From Artemisia argyi (taxonomy: Eukaryota > Streptophyta > Magnoliopsida > Asterales > Asteraceae): 64,000 bases of DNA. Location: positions 182,469,115 through 182,533,114 of the forward strand of contig CM060708.1 of NCBI GenBank assembly GCA_030686995.1, written 5' to 3'. This document shows, one piece after another, positions 11,294 to 22,777 of this stretch. Made by a program: the position numbers and the translations under genes. Below the pieces are notes generated by a model that made no database searches, was not told the DNA's origin, and saw nothing but the letters and a program-made list of their open reading frames with translations. Each line of letters begins with the position of its first letter. Position 1 is the stretch's first letter.

Positions 11294-14200
11294 ATGGATA
11301 TCCAAGATCACACCAAAACCACCACCCCTTCAGGTTTTTAAAAATTTATAAAATATTTTATACAAACACATTCAAGTGTATGGTTTTTTTATGTTTTTTT
11401 GATGTATTTTGCAGGGCATGAGGTGCATGTATGTAGCAGATGTGGGTGGCCTTTTCCAAACTCACACCCAAGTTCTAAACACAGGAGGGCCCACAAAAGA
11501 ATATGTGGGACCATTGAAGGGTATACTAACCTTATTCATTCAGACCCACTTTCAGATGATGATGAAGAAGAAAACACTCCAAGTGAGTTTTATTGAATCT
11601 TTTTATTGGGTGTGTTCAAGATTCTATATAGAAGTAGAAGTGTAGAACCCATGTTATGTTTAGTTCAGTGTTTATTGTATGTTATGTTTAAAGATTTCTT
11701 GCATCTTATCTTATTTGGTCATTTATTGAAGATATACTGAAAGAACCTTGAGTTAATGTTGGTAATTGATGTCTTTTAAGATAATTATTTTTTATTATTT
11801 GGGATTTAATGGATATGCAAAAGAACCCAATAATAAATGAAAAGAAAAAAATTGTGTTCTTTTAGTAGTTATCTAAAAGCTCTTGCATCATGTATGGGAA
11901 CTTGTTATTTCTGTTTGAACATACTAAATTGACTAAACTTTATGTCTTTATTTCTCTAGCACCGGAAGATTTCTTGCATCTTTTGATTTGGTTTTATAAA
12001 AAGAACATCAAGTTAAATTCATGTTATGTTTGATGTTATTTTCAATGATTTAAAGAACTTCAAGTTACCTTTCAAACATTTCTTGGATTCATTTCGGTTT
12101 TTTATTGATCTTTTGAAGATACTAAAAGAACCACAGGTTAGGTTTTATGCTGAGTCGTTATCTTAAAGAGTTATTGCATCTTATTTGGATTTTTATTAGT
12201 ATGTGAACATTCTAAAAGAACATCAAGAATTCATGTTATGTTTGATCTTATCTTTAATGATTTAGTTGTGTCTTATTTGGTTTTTCTATCAATTTAAAAT
12301 GTATTCACAGTACCTCTTGAATTAACGTTATTGTTGATTTTGATATCTTCAAATCAAGTAGCAGTTTTGGCTTTTTATCAAAAAAAAAAAAAAAAATCCC
12401 ACCTTCGGTAGCATTTTTTTTGTCGTATATAGAGGTTATCTTAAAGATTTCTAGTAGTTTTATCTTATTTTTCTGGATCATTTTCGTTTTGAGGTCCCAA
12501 TATTGAAAAGAGGATCGTCAAAGAGAGTGGCAGTGGGGCTGGTGGGATTCTGGAAAGATCGAACCGATCTGAAGAAGATTTGTTTTCTGATGCAGTAACA
12601 GAATTTGCGGATGTTGGAATCAGTCCAGTCTCAGAAGAGCGGTTAGGTAACATATTTGGGTAGAGGGTCTGTCCAGATGTGACCTTTTAGTTTCCATCAT
12701 TAGGGTCCTTGTTTTCATTTAATATTTCGTACTTCAGTTACATTGATACATGTATGTGGTTCTTGAAATATTAATATATACGATTTGGGCTTTAACGTTT
12801 TGTTTAATGCATTTTTTCGGTTTTTCCCTCTGCCTTCTACCATTATTAGTTCCCCAATTTTGTTTTTCAGTTTTTTTCTCACAACATTTGTAGCCTAATT
12901 GGATTAAGCTGTAGATCTTTATTTGTATGATATTAAATCCAAATAGATCAACAAGTGTTTTGATAAGTATTTTTTATATGAATTCGAGTAGTTTGATGGT
13001 GCATCTTTGTTAAGTTATTTGTCTATTTTATAAATGTAAATATGTGTGTATATAAAATGTCAAAGTAATACACCCCATAGGCCTACACCATTAGATATTC
13101 CCTATCCAATGCTTCCTAATGTTGTCAAATTACAGTGATACCAGTGTCACCTACAATATAATTTATAATTCATGTGATGCTATAGACTTGCGAGAGGTGT
13201 GATTCAGTTTCCTAATTTGAGTTTCAATTTCTCATCTGTAGATGATACAAAGCTGTTAGACAGTCTATCAGAGGCTAGGAAAGTGGATCACAATCTTGAG
13301 GTTTCTGGAACCCCTGATATCCATTTAAAAGAAGATAAACCTGCTGAAAATGATATAAACACTCTACCACAGTTAGCCGACTCAAAAATCATGTTACCTG
13401 ATTCTGACACGAAACCTTCAGTTCCTTTGGTCGAAGATAGAAATGAGTCACATAATGATAAAGCTATTGACATTGGGGAGCCTTCGAATGCTGTCCAGAC
13501 TGAACAAGATTCTGCAAAGGTGATAGATCAAGGGGAAGAAGCTGTATATGTACTCTCTGTTCCACATGATATACCTCTAGTAGAGAATGCCGAGCCTTTG
13601 TTAGATGATTTTAAAGACCATAAAAGTATTCATTCCAGTGCTCCTCTGTGTCTAGACCTTGATGGTGACAAAGATGTGGAACATAGATCTATGGTAGATA
13701 CCTTTGAAGTCAAAACAACGAAAGAGGTCATTCAAGAAAGTCAAACCTCTGAAAATGTTGAGTCTTCCATTGAGTGTGCTGTTTCCGAACACACAAACAC
13801 GGGCTTCTCTGCTTCTCTTCCTGCAGTTGTTATTGATGAAGCTAAAGTTCCAGAAACTCGGCCTTTGGAGACAAGTGAAATTGTCACTGAATCTAAAGAC
13901 GGTCTTAGTGAAGCAGAAGTTTCTCTTGATAAACATTCTGTAGCAACCCTTAGTGAAACAAAAGAAAATTTTGAACATGAACATGCCCCAGAAGTGATTA
14001 CAAATGTGGAAGTTGATAATAGCGTTCCAGTTTTAACTGAAACGTACACTCAAGAAATTGTCAAAGAACCACAAAGTGGTACTGAGAGTGATCAAAAGAT
14101 AGGGGTAAGTGTAGTTACTGATATAAAAGATGGTGGAAAAGTTGAAATTCCAGAGAGATCAGAGAAGCTTATACTGGAAAAATCTGAAGAATCACATAAT

Positions 14201-15036
14201 GCTTCTGGGGTCGTTTCTGAAGCTGTGGTGAATGAAGGTGATGCCAAGCTGATGAGCAGTCAAGATTGTGGTGTAGATGCATCGGTTGGCTCGAGCAGTC
14301 GTAATAGTTTGGAAGGCAATTGGGGATCAGTATCAGGTACACATAGCACATCTTTCTGTATCTTTTAATCAAGTCCACAAAAACATCCACAAAAGGATTT
14401 GTCAATCCATGATTGGTGTATTTGTTTGTAGTTTCTCTCTTCTTCCATTTATTAGCCAATCATGGATTGACACATCCTTTTGTGGATGTTTTTGTGGATT
14501 TGGTTTTGTGGTTGTATCACTACTCTTTTATTAAATGTTTTTCTTTTTTTATGCATGGATTAGTACTCTCAACTGCTTCAGTTGATGCTTTTGGAGGTCC
14601 ATCATTGGTAGAACCCAGAAGGGAAATTGATCAAAACACTTCTGAAATCAAGCCAGTGACAGCACAAAATTCTCAGCCACCAAAATCTGAAGCAAATATC
14701 AGTAATGAAACTGAAGGAAGGAAAAGAAATGAAGAGGCAATAGCAAAAGTTACAAACTGGACCACAAATGAACAAATTAATACTCCCTTAAAGAATTTGG
14801 TAAGTGAAGCAAAAGCATCCAATCCTATACAATTATCGACTATGATTCAAAAAGATGAGGCTGCCGAGAAAATTGATGAACCCAAAAAGTCAAATATGTT
14901 ATCCGGAACCACTTCGGCTAACCAGGAGCCATCTCCACCAAAATACATTGGTGAGGGCAAGAAAGTTAGGAAGAAAACAAAAGGAATATCATCATGGGTA
15001 CCATTTATGTGCTGCTCTTCAGTAAACGCCAATTAG
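11294..15036 (+). CDS. Uncharacterised C2H2 zinc-finger protein, five exons
   Basis: Exons are 11294-11333, 11415-11582, 12494-12646, 13242-14336 and 14564-15036. All introns are GT/AG and the phases join without a break, giving 642 residues. Residues 20-40 form one canonical zinc finger, C20-x2-C23-x12-H36-x3-H40, with a further C44, in the context CGWPFPNSHPSSKHRRAHK. After it comes an acidic run (DDDEEE), then a long low-complexity middle rich in Glu, Ser and Val encoded mostly by exon 4, probably disordered. The C-terminus is basic (KKVRKKTKG) and ends SWVPFMCCSSVNAN; the Cys pair at 635-636 could be lipidated or metal-bound, which is a guess. I recognise this as a plant-specific family but know no function for it. 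The ATG is chosen because exon 1 splices in frame to the finger. The gene converges on PRD1. Confidence 0.8.
11640..12270. repeat. Degenerate repeats in intron 2 of the zinc-finger gene
   Basis: About four diverged copies of a block containing AAAGAACATCAAG, TTCATGTTATGTTTGAT and TTGCATCTTATTTGG recur every 100-230 bp (near 11650-11760, 11960-12060, 12090-12140 and 12165-12270). They are non-coding and probably an old local duplication inside the intron. Confidence 0.5.
14374..14498. repeat. Near-perfect 43-bp inverted repeat in intron 4 of the zinc-finger gene
   Basis: The left arm (14374-14416) and right arm (14456-14498) are reverse complements at 42 of 43 positions, separated by a 39-nt loop. 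Both arms lie fully within the intron 14337-14563. The transcript would fold into a long, almost unbroken hairpin. It could be a very young foldback or MITE-like insertion, or a precursor for small RNAs. I see no coding signal and no clear target duplication. Confidence 0.7.
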
Positions 15037-15234
15037 AAAATGGTAGTCGCTATATAAATGCTATCTCATCATAGTATATGTACGTTTTATATCATTCACG
15101 CAATGAGACATTACAACAGAAGTCTTGTAAACTGTACTCTACAATGTGTTTGCAAACGTATTGTGTACATGAATCTTGGGTTCATTTGGTATTAGAACAA
15201 TGAATATACTTTAAGGTTCAAACTATTTTGTTTG
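15037..15234. other. Convergent 3' ends of two genes
   Basis: Only 198 bp separate the stop codon of the zinc-finger gene (15034-15036, plus) from that of PRD1 (15235-15237, minus). Both 3' untranslated regions must fit or overlap here. No clear AATAAA was singled out for either strand. Confidence 0.7.
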
Positions 15235-17170
15235 TTATTCTGATTCCATCTGAGTTTGGCAGAAGAGTTCAATTTCTTCCAATAGTACCTCGTTTGGAGA
15301 TGATTTAGGTGAGATGAGGTTTAAAAGAACCTCATAAGCTTTTCCCAGATCATCTGGGAAAACAATCTTCTTATTCCCTGTATCGGCATCTTGAATGTCA
15401 TCTGAGTATACATGTTTTCTGCAGGTCTGCAACAGGAATTTAATACTAGTGTCATGCCATGGAACCTTTGATTTTAGAGCTGGAATGTTCGACTCATTTG
15501 CATATAGACGAGTCCATTTGTGTTATATTTAGGTTTAACAGGTCGAATTATTTAGTTAGCTAAAACAAAAAGGGTCGTATGGACCAAAAGTTGCTGAAAG
15601 TGTAAAATCATTTTATTTAAAAACCGAGTATTGTAGAAGTAACAGACACTAATTGTTATGAAACCTTGTAATTTCTGCACAGAAAGTCTTTCAGGCCAAA
15701 CGACAATTACAAAAACTTACCCGTTTTGACCCGTCACCCAACCCACCCATTGAGGCACCTCTACTTCAACTTGTGCAGGTTTTTCTTGTTACCTGGAATA
15801 GCTGATTTAAGCAAGCAATATGCTTAGAGTTTAGTTGCCCTGACCGAAGAAGCTCCCGAAATAATAGCACTATCTCACGCGTCATATTACATGGTGAAAG
15901 GTTTTGAATGATACCACTTATACAAGAATCATCAAACACAGCAGACATCCAAGAAGGAACTTGCTGTAGTTCTAGCATTGAAACTGCTATATGAACTGCT
16001 GGCCTATGATGAGTCATGATGGATTTTGATGCCAAACTGGGAACAGCCAAACTCATTACCAACTCTTCAGATATCAATCTATACCAGTTATCTTTTTGAA
16101 CGTATTTTTCCCAATCCACTGCCATAGCTATACAAAGAGCACAATTCATGGCGACCCTAATATCACTATGGAAAATGAAGCCTTGTAGAACAGAGGTTAT
16201 GGAACGCAGATGATTGGCATTATGTTCAAGCTTTTCTGGTTCTTTCCTTTTTTGTTCTGTTATTCTCTGAAATAAGTCAAAGAGGTAGTATGAAGATACG
16301 AGCTTGACAGCAGAAGACCCAAAATGCAACAGCCTGCATAAGTCATGGCAATGAATGCTGATATAGGATAATGACTGCTGATTTCTATTTTCACCGTCAA
16401 GTAAGCGTTGTGCATCTCCTATCCCTGGTAAGACAACATTCGCACTAAAACAAAACAAGTGTCAAACGCATAAAAACACTAGTATGTTCTAAATTAGATA
16501 ATGAAGGTTTATATTTCAGGTAACATATTTAATTTCCTGACTAATGATTAGGTCTATTCAGGCTATATTTTAGTTCTAACAGGTCAAAGGAGTAAAATTA
16601 AATTAACTAAGCTACAAAGGAAACGGTTAACTGGGTTGAACCAGTCGAAAATAAATAATATCGTTAATGTAACAAAAAGATATATATAATTTTTTTTTGT
16701 AATCACATGTAATACATAATAAGTTCATGAAGAAAGAAAAAAAAAAGGTGTTTGGGTTCAACATGAACCCAACCATACAAAATTTATCGGTTTGACCCGT
16801 TACACGACCTGTACAAAGATCCATTATGCTACCTCTGGGGAAACACTAACCTTCTGTGACAGAAGTAGTTTAGCAAGAGCAAGAATATCAGGCCTTCCCA
16901 GGTTTCTGTTGCCTCATCATGATCAAACAACGCAGGTCCTTTCAAACAAGCTTCATGGATCATTTTGTCAACTAGTGAGATCAATTGAGTGTTCAAAAGT
17001 ATGATCTTGGAAGCTTCTACAAGATTTTGGTAAAGAGAATGATGCAAAATTAGGCAAAGAATGCCCATCACTAGGAGAGCATCCTGAGTGCAACCATTCT
17101 CAGCAATTGTGGAGATCAGGTAGTGCATCAACTACAAAATATGTATGGTCAGATTAGTGTCCATATCTAG

Positions 17171-17264
<94 letters not shown>

Positions 17265-20200
17265 AGAAAATTCAACCTATTTGCTTGTAAATAGGTTATG
17301 TTTGTTTTATCTTAAATGGGTCAACTAAAAACTTAATTAAAACAAGACCAGTCAACCGGGTCAATGGGTCAAACTGGTTACATTTAACCATAGTATATTA
17401 TTATTATTATTATTGTAATAAAATATATTAGCAATTATATTTTAGGTAACATTCATTTTTTTTATAAAAAAAATAGTATGTGGGTCATCTCAACCCGACA
17501 CTTCCCGTTTCAATCCTCAGTAAAAAATAATCCGTTTTAACCCAAACTCATATTGACCGGTAACCCAGCCCGCCCCTTTTCCACCTTTAATAATGAAGGT
17601 TAATCATTAGTAAGATAACCTCTGTTGCTACTGTAGTCCAAGCTTCATCGTCAAAAAGTGCTTCTGAGTTAACTGAATGTAATATTGTAAATACCAGTTG
17701 ACAAGTAAGATTGAATGTCTCTAGAGAAGAATAATGATGATGATGATGATACTGATAAAGATTCTGAAATGCAAGGGCTATTCCATTTACGCTTAATTCA
17801 GCTGAAGCAGCTGGATATAACTCAATAATTGATGCAATCATATTTAATAAAAGAACGATGTCATCTTCTTCACCATTTTCTTCTACAAACTCTCTCAACA
17901 AACACACCAATAGTTTGGCCCCATAGTTATCTCCTGAGGCTACCAACTCAGCAATCTCTTTCAATTCTACAGTTTCAGTCTCATTGAAAGCAACAATCTG
18001 GTTTCCATAAACTATACATCTTCTGCACCACCTTAAAACCTGGCTAGACAAATATTCACATATTCTCTCTTGTTGAAATAACCATGTTAGTGATGTCACA
18101 TGAAATTTTCTTAAGAAAATTTCACATTTGTTTTCTGCCATAAGATGGAAGAGGCTACTTTCAGCCTCTGGACTGTATGGTATTTGGTAACTTATCTTTG
18201 CCAGACCCCTATAAAGGCCATACAGACCTACGAGCACTTCCATTATCACTGGTTCAACAATCCCGTTTAAGATTTCTGAACTGTTAAGTAAAATATACTG
18301 CTCCAGAGAGGCTAATACCATCCTATCTTCTGCAAGCCTTGAGAAAGAAAATTAAGCAATTAATCACCACAGCATTTACGGGAACATTGCCTTTTTTCTT
18401 CTTGCAGATAATAAAAAGCAAGTTTTCAACAAAAACTTGAGATACTGTTTGGAATTCAATCATTCATTAAGGATGTAAAATGGGTGGTTTCTATATCATG
18501 TGCAACCGGTAGTTTTATTATGAGTCAGGTCAGGTGGTCTAAAATACTTTTTGTAAGGATAACTAGTGTAACTAGATATGATTCCAAAAGCAAGATAATT
18601 TGTGTAATTACATATGATTTACAAAAATTCAGTTTAGGGGAGTTTTGATCGTTCCCTTGTAAGCTAAGTTTTTAATTTGCTAGGCCTGTTAGATAGAAAA
18701 CATAACATGAAAATAAGTCATTCATATAAACAAGTCGAAATTGCCACCAATAAGTAATCTTATCAACAAAAAAATGTCACTGAATAGTTCAAAGCATGCC
18801 AAATTGAGTGATTCAGAGTTATAATGAAGACTTTGTTACCTGTCATCATACAAGGAGCTGGTATATAGTATCAGCAAAACTGCAGATTGACAGCAAAAAA
18901 GTTCCTGATTATGTGAACCCTTCTGCCCCAGAAGAAACAACAAATCTATAGGATCAGATGGAAGATGCAAAGCAACATCTCTAATGGATTGGCCAGAGTC
19001 ATTTCCGAGAAGTACGTCCAATATAGAACTCAATAAGAAATAAACTCTCCATCTCATATTCTCAGTAGGAAAAAGGCCTAAACATCCAAATGAAAAACTG
19101 AACCATGAGGATGCAACCAGAACATCTACAAATTCCTTATGTTGGAAATCAGACTGAAGCAGCGTTGAGTGAAAAATTTCAAGTACACCCAAAGCAATAT
19201 CCTCATCAATCTCTTTGATGTTTGTGGAAATCCAAGGCAATAGTTTACTTGCACATATGTCTAATATACAGTCACGTAATCCCATATAGTCAGGATCTGT
19301 GGACTTCCCTTCAAAACAATAATCATATGCCTCTTTTAGTAAGTAAAGGGAGTTTAGCATTTGACCTGAATGATCCCCATAATAAGTCAAGCAAATTGCA
19401 ATGGTGTATCTTGATATATCTTGTAGTGATTTGGCAATACTTATAGTTCCATGTGAAGATGGAGACTTCATTAGAGCTACAACGACTGAACAAACTAACG
19501 TGAATGTTTCTGGAAGCATGTTGGCCTCCCCATCAATATGTTTCTTGAGCATACCTGTCATTACAAGGCTTATTTCTTCCAGATTGGAACTTGAACTGAT
19601 TCCAGGACAGTCTGAAATACAATCTGATATAAGCTTTAATGATTGACATTGTGCAGGATGATAAAGAACTTCGGCAACATAACGGAGAACAGGAACTAGA
19701 GTCGTGAACCCAATAGCAAGCCTTTGCTTGAAAGCTTCCTCTGCCACTGACAAGAGATCAAGAACCTGTAGGGATGAGCTGACAAGAGTATCATTTTTGC
19801 ACCCTGTAAAAACAAAAGTGAACATTTACCATAAAAATTTTAAAACAACTATTTACACTGTTTTTTTAGACAGCCAAGTTGGTTGCGGTCAGAGGGTTTG
19901 ACCACCCAAAACTATGTTTTACTCCTTTTTCTTTATTAAATCCGCAAAAGTGCTAGTGTTAAAAAAAGGCCTAATAACGGGACAGATTGTTTATAATCCT
20001 GAGCAAAGTAGAGTAATTTCAAAAGCATGTGAACATACCCCACAATCTTAAAATCTCAAAAACATAGTCAGCAATATTCTCCTCAATCAGAACTTGGACC
20101 TCTTTCTCTGAAACACCTCCACAAGACAAATATTGGACAATTAAATCCAATGTGGCAGTTTGAACTTCATAATCGGAAGAAATCAGAGGTGTTTTCACGG

Positions 20201-22409
20201 CTTCAGCAAACAAGAGATTCAGAGGAGTATTTTCTGGTTCAAGCTCAGTTGTTTCCATAAAATTGTCTGCTTCATTGTAATCCTTGCAGGCTGAGGCTAC
20301 ATCATTTTCCAATGCATACTCGAAGAACCCTCTGCGTGCAAGCACCGACAATAGTGCTTCACAAAAGGGACAAAAAATGTTATTTGAAGGGAAATAAATA
20401 CTGAAATATAGAAGGTTTGATTTCATTTATATATCGTTTATCAAAACTTCGTACAGCAGAAACAGGGAACAATTATTAAATCAGTATACAAAAAACACGG
20501 AACTAAACAACACTTACTTGCTTCCCAGTTGGGATTGTCCAGGTATTGAAACTTTCTAATAATAACCAAGAGATCATGGGTTTAAATCCCACCCTTGGAA
20601 GGTCAAGTGAATAAACAAGGATGCATCGATGGGCAGGCAGCAATAACTTCATATGCTTTGGTGGAGTTTTTCAGGTCTTCCCAAAAAAGTGGGAGCGAAA
20701 CAATACAACGTCATGTTGCAAAACTAAGATTCCACTTTCAGGAACTAAAACAAGCAATCTTGAGGCAACTATCCAATCCAGTAGACTGATTATTGACATA
20801 CATAACCCAACAGTTCAAGCATATAAAAGTAACAAAAAATGGTCTTAGTAATACTAAGCATAATATGCTGCCAAGAATTGGTTATGTTGCAATGCAGTAT
20901 AGGCATACACTATAATAATTCAAAAGCAGTGTCGTAATATACTATGTCAGCGTGTAACTTCACTGGTGAGTCTTAAAAATAAAGTCAGCAATTGTGTTCC
21001 AGTAACTTAATTCCTCGCATATTGCATCACGGTTAACATTGTATCTAATAGAAACAGCTATGAAAATACATAATAAACAGTTTAAGAGAAACTAGGAATA
21101 TTGACCAACCTACACAATTCATGCGAACATCATCACGCTGAGTCTTCAACAGTGCTTCTAACGACAGCTGTAAGATCTTCGAACAATGATCAAATAAAAC
21201 ATCACCATTACCACTATCCATCCAGACATCCCCAATCGCACATAATTTGTAAAGCACAAATAAAATCTCGCCTTGGATCTCTTCACTGCAATTGATAAAA
21301 AAAATATAGTAAGAACAAGCTAAACTGAATTACGAGCAAATACATAACTATGTAATACTTTCAAATTGTTACCTGGGCAACTGGAGACCTGTTACAAGGT
21401 TCAAATAAAGTGCATCTTTGTCTTTAATATACGTGTACGGATCATTCTTCTCTAAATCCAACAGTACACCTAAGCAATGTAGCTAAAACTTCAAAATGTT
21501 AGCTGAATGTTACACGACTTAATTCATAATGTGTAACAGTAATCAAACGATTTTGACTCTAAATCACTATTTTGCCGGTCTTGTATAACATAAGTATACA
21601 GTCTGCACAACCTATAGATTTTCCAGTTACATTATTAACACAATATTAGCCAATACCAAAACGAACTCGACATAGGTCACTATTCTAAAGCATATTCAAA
21701 TACTTCGAGTACATCCATTCATAAAACTACAATATGTCAAGGTGATATAACAGTATTAGGTTGTGTTTGTTTTTGCCTCTTATATCTAAAATAAACAAAC
21801 ACTAATGTTTACGCGCCTACAGACATAAGAGGAAAAAACAAATGCTCTTTTTCAGTCTTATATTATAGGCGAGTAACTGACACAAACAATCATATCAATC
21901 GGTACGAAAACGCACAATAGCAAATCTCGATATTACTAAAAAAATATTAAAACACTTGGAAAAACAGTTAGTACTACCATATAAAGCTGGCGCCTACTCC
22001 ACGCCAACGAACCATTGGAAAACCGGTCCATAACCCTAGCAACAAACTCACCATAAACCTCCTCATCACCGCAACTACACATCTCCTTAACAACCTCAAT
22101 CACCTGGCTCGCAACCGCCTCATCGTCAACATTCGCAATCACAGTGACGAGAGGCGAAACGAGGAAATGCGGATGAAAAGTGAACAAAGTGTGGGCGAAA
22201 TTAGGTTGAGAGATGGCGAGAGAGAGCTGCGAAAGCGCGTAGGAGACGTGGACGGTTGGGGAGTTAGGGTTTGTGATTAGGTTAGAGAGACAGATTAGGC
22301 AGATTGATCCGCCTTCGAGCGTTGCGAGGATGAAGGAGGATGTGTGGCCTTGTGAGCAGGTTGTTTGCTGGTGGTTGTTGTGGTGGTGATCGGAGATGGT
22401 GGAGTACAT
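15235..22409 (-). CDS. PRD1: PRD1 homologue, meiotic double-strand-break protein, nine exons
   Basis: Exons (minus): 22409-21978, 21482-21373, 21285-21110, 20356-20039, 19803-18840, 18337-17620, 17131-16851, 16444-15793 and 15426-15235. All join in frame with GT/AG borders, giving 1280 residues against about 1330 in Arabidopsis. The N-terminus has the [18 protein letters not shown] segment and [10 protein letters not shown]. Further on come the [19 protein letters not shown] block, [39 protein letters not shown] and FDDSCIS, in the order known for PRD1 (PUTATIVE RECOMBINATION INITIATION DEFECT 1). The protein is helical, ARM/HEAT-like, and related to animal MEI1. In Arabidopsis it acts on meiotic chromosomes with SPO11-1 and other partners to start recombination. 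Cysteine/histidine residues C18, H22, C37 and C40 near the start could bind metal. The C-terminal tail is shorter than in Arabidopsis. The donor after exon 6 (GTTATC) is weak. Tail to tail with the zinc-finger gene. Confidence 0.92.
17176..17261. repeat. Poly-A (A55) plus GA microsatellite in PRD1 intron 6
   Basis: Fifty-five consecutive A residues (17176-17230) are followed by about fifteen GA dinucleotides (17231-17260). It lies within the intron 17619-17132. Length is probably polymorphic and prone to sequencing error. Confidence 0.9.
20560..20790 (+). repeat. Possible SINE-like remnant in PRD1 intron 3
   Basis: GGTTTAAATCC at 20579-20589, within ATCATGGGTTTAAATCCCAC, matches the RNA polymerase III B-box. 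It sits opposite in strand to PRD1 inside the intron 21109-20357. A convincing A-box and a poly-A tail are not visible, so this may be an old tRNA-derived SINE or chance. Confidence 0.25.
21758..21891. mobile_element. Small TIR element in PRD1 intron 1
   Basis: The ends TTGTGTTTGTTT and ACACAAACAAT are inverted, and an inner block (TTTGTTTTTGCCTCTTAT near 21768) recurs inverted near 21822-21843. No coding capacity. Type uncertain, perhaps a PIF- or hAT-derived MITE. Confidence 0.35.
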
Positions 22410-22426
22410 TTTGTGTGTGTGTTTAT

Positions 22427-22434
22427 TTTGGCGC
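22427..22434 (-). promoter_or_regulatory. E2F-type site in the PRD1 5' leader
   Basis: TTTGGCGC reads on the plus strand and matches the plant E2F consensus TTTSSCGC exactly. It lies 18 bp upstream of the PRD1 ATG. E2F control would suit a gene used around meiotic S phase and prophase; function is inferred from the motif alone. Confidence 0.5.
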
Positions 22435-22505
22435 GTGATTTTGGGAGTGTGAATTTTTTATTGTGCGTTTGAAATTGGGTGGAAAGAAAATGAGAGCATT
22501 TTGCG

Positions 22506-22514
22506 TTATATAAA
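22506..22514 (-). promoter_or_regulatory. TATA box of PRD1
   Basis: The minus strand reads TTTATATAA about 97 bp upstream of the PRD1 start codon, a normal distance for a plant promoter with a short leader. The TIR element at 22525-22777 begins about 10 bp further upstream. Confidence 0.5.
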
Positions 22515-22524
22515 CTTTCTATTT

Positions 22525-22777
22525 GGGGGGTGTTTGTTTAGTTTGGGTTTATGACCTTATCTAAGTTCGATTTATATTTCATAAGCCCGATTCTTTGGGT
22601 TTTTTTTTTTTTTTTTTTAACATTTAGCTTATACAATCTTATTATGTCATAATAAACTTATATTAGTTTATAAGCATTAAAATAAACAAAAAAATCAAGA
22701 CTTATGAAATATAAACCGAAACTAAATAAGCTCATAAGCCCACGTATATAAGCTTAATTGCTTAAACAAACACCTCC
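22525..22777. mobile_element. TIR element abutting the PRD1 core promoter
   Basis: Ends GGGGTGTTTGTTTA (from 22527) and TAAACAAACACCTCC (to 22777) are inverted repeats about 250 bp apart; the interior is AT-rich with a poly-T run and repeated TTATGAAATATAAA-like text in inverted orientation. A target duplication is not clear, so the superfamily (hAT or PIF) is open. The upstream promoter of PRD1 therefore starts in or beyond this element. Confidence 0.5.

Noticed and set aside
13288..14534. Several antisense and offset frames over exons 4 and 5 of the zinc-finger gene
   Set aside because: They overlap the spliced coding frame, lack splice-consistent partners and have no recognisable domain.
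20579..20589. A tRNA gene
   Set aside because: Only the B-box matches; no cloverleaf, acceptor stem or anticodon arm can be formed. The same holds for 37958-37967.
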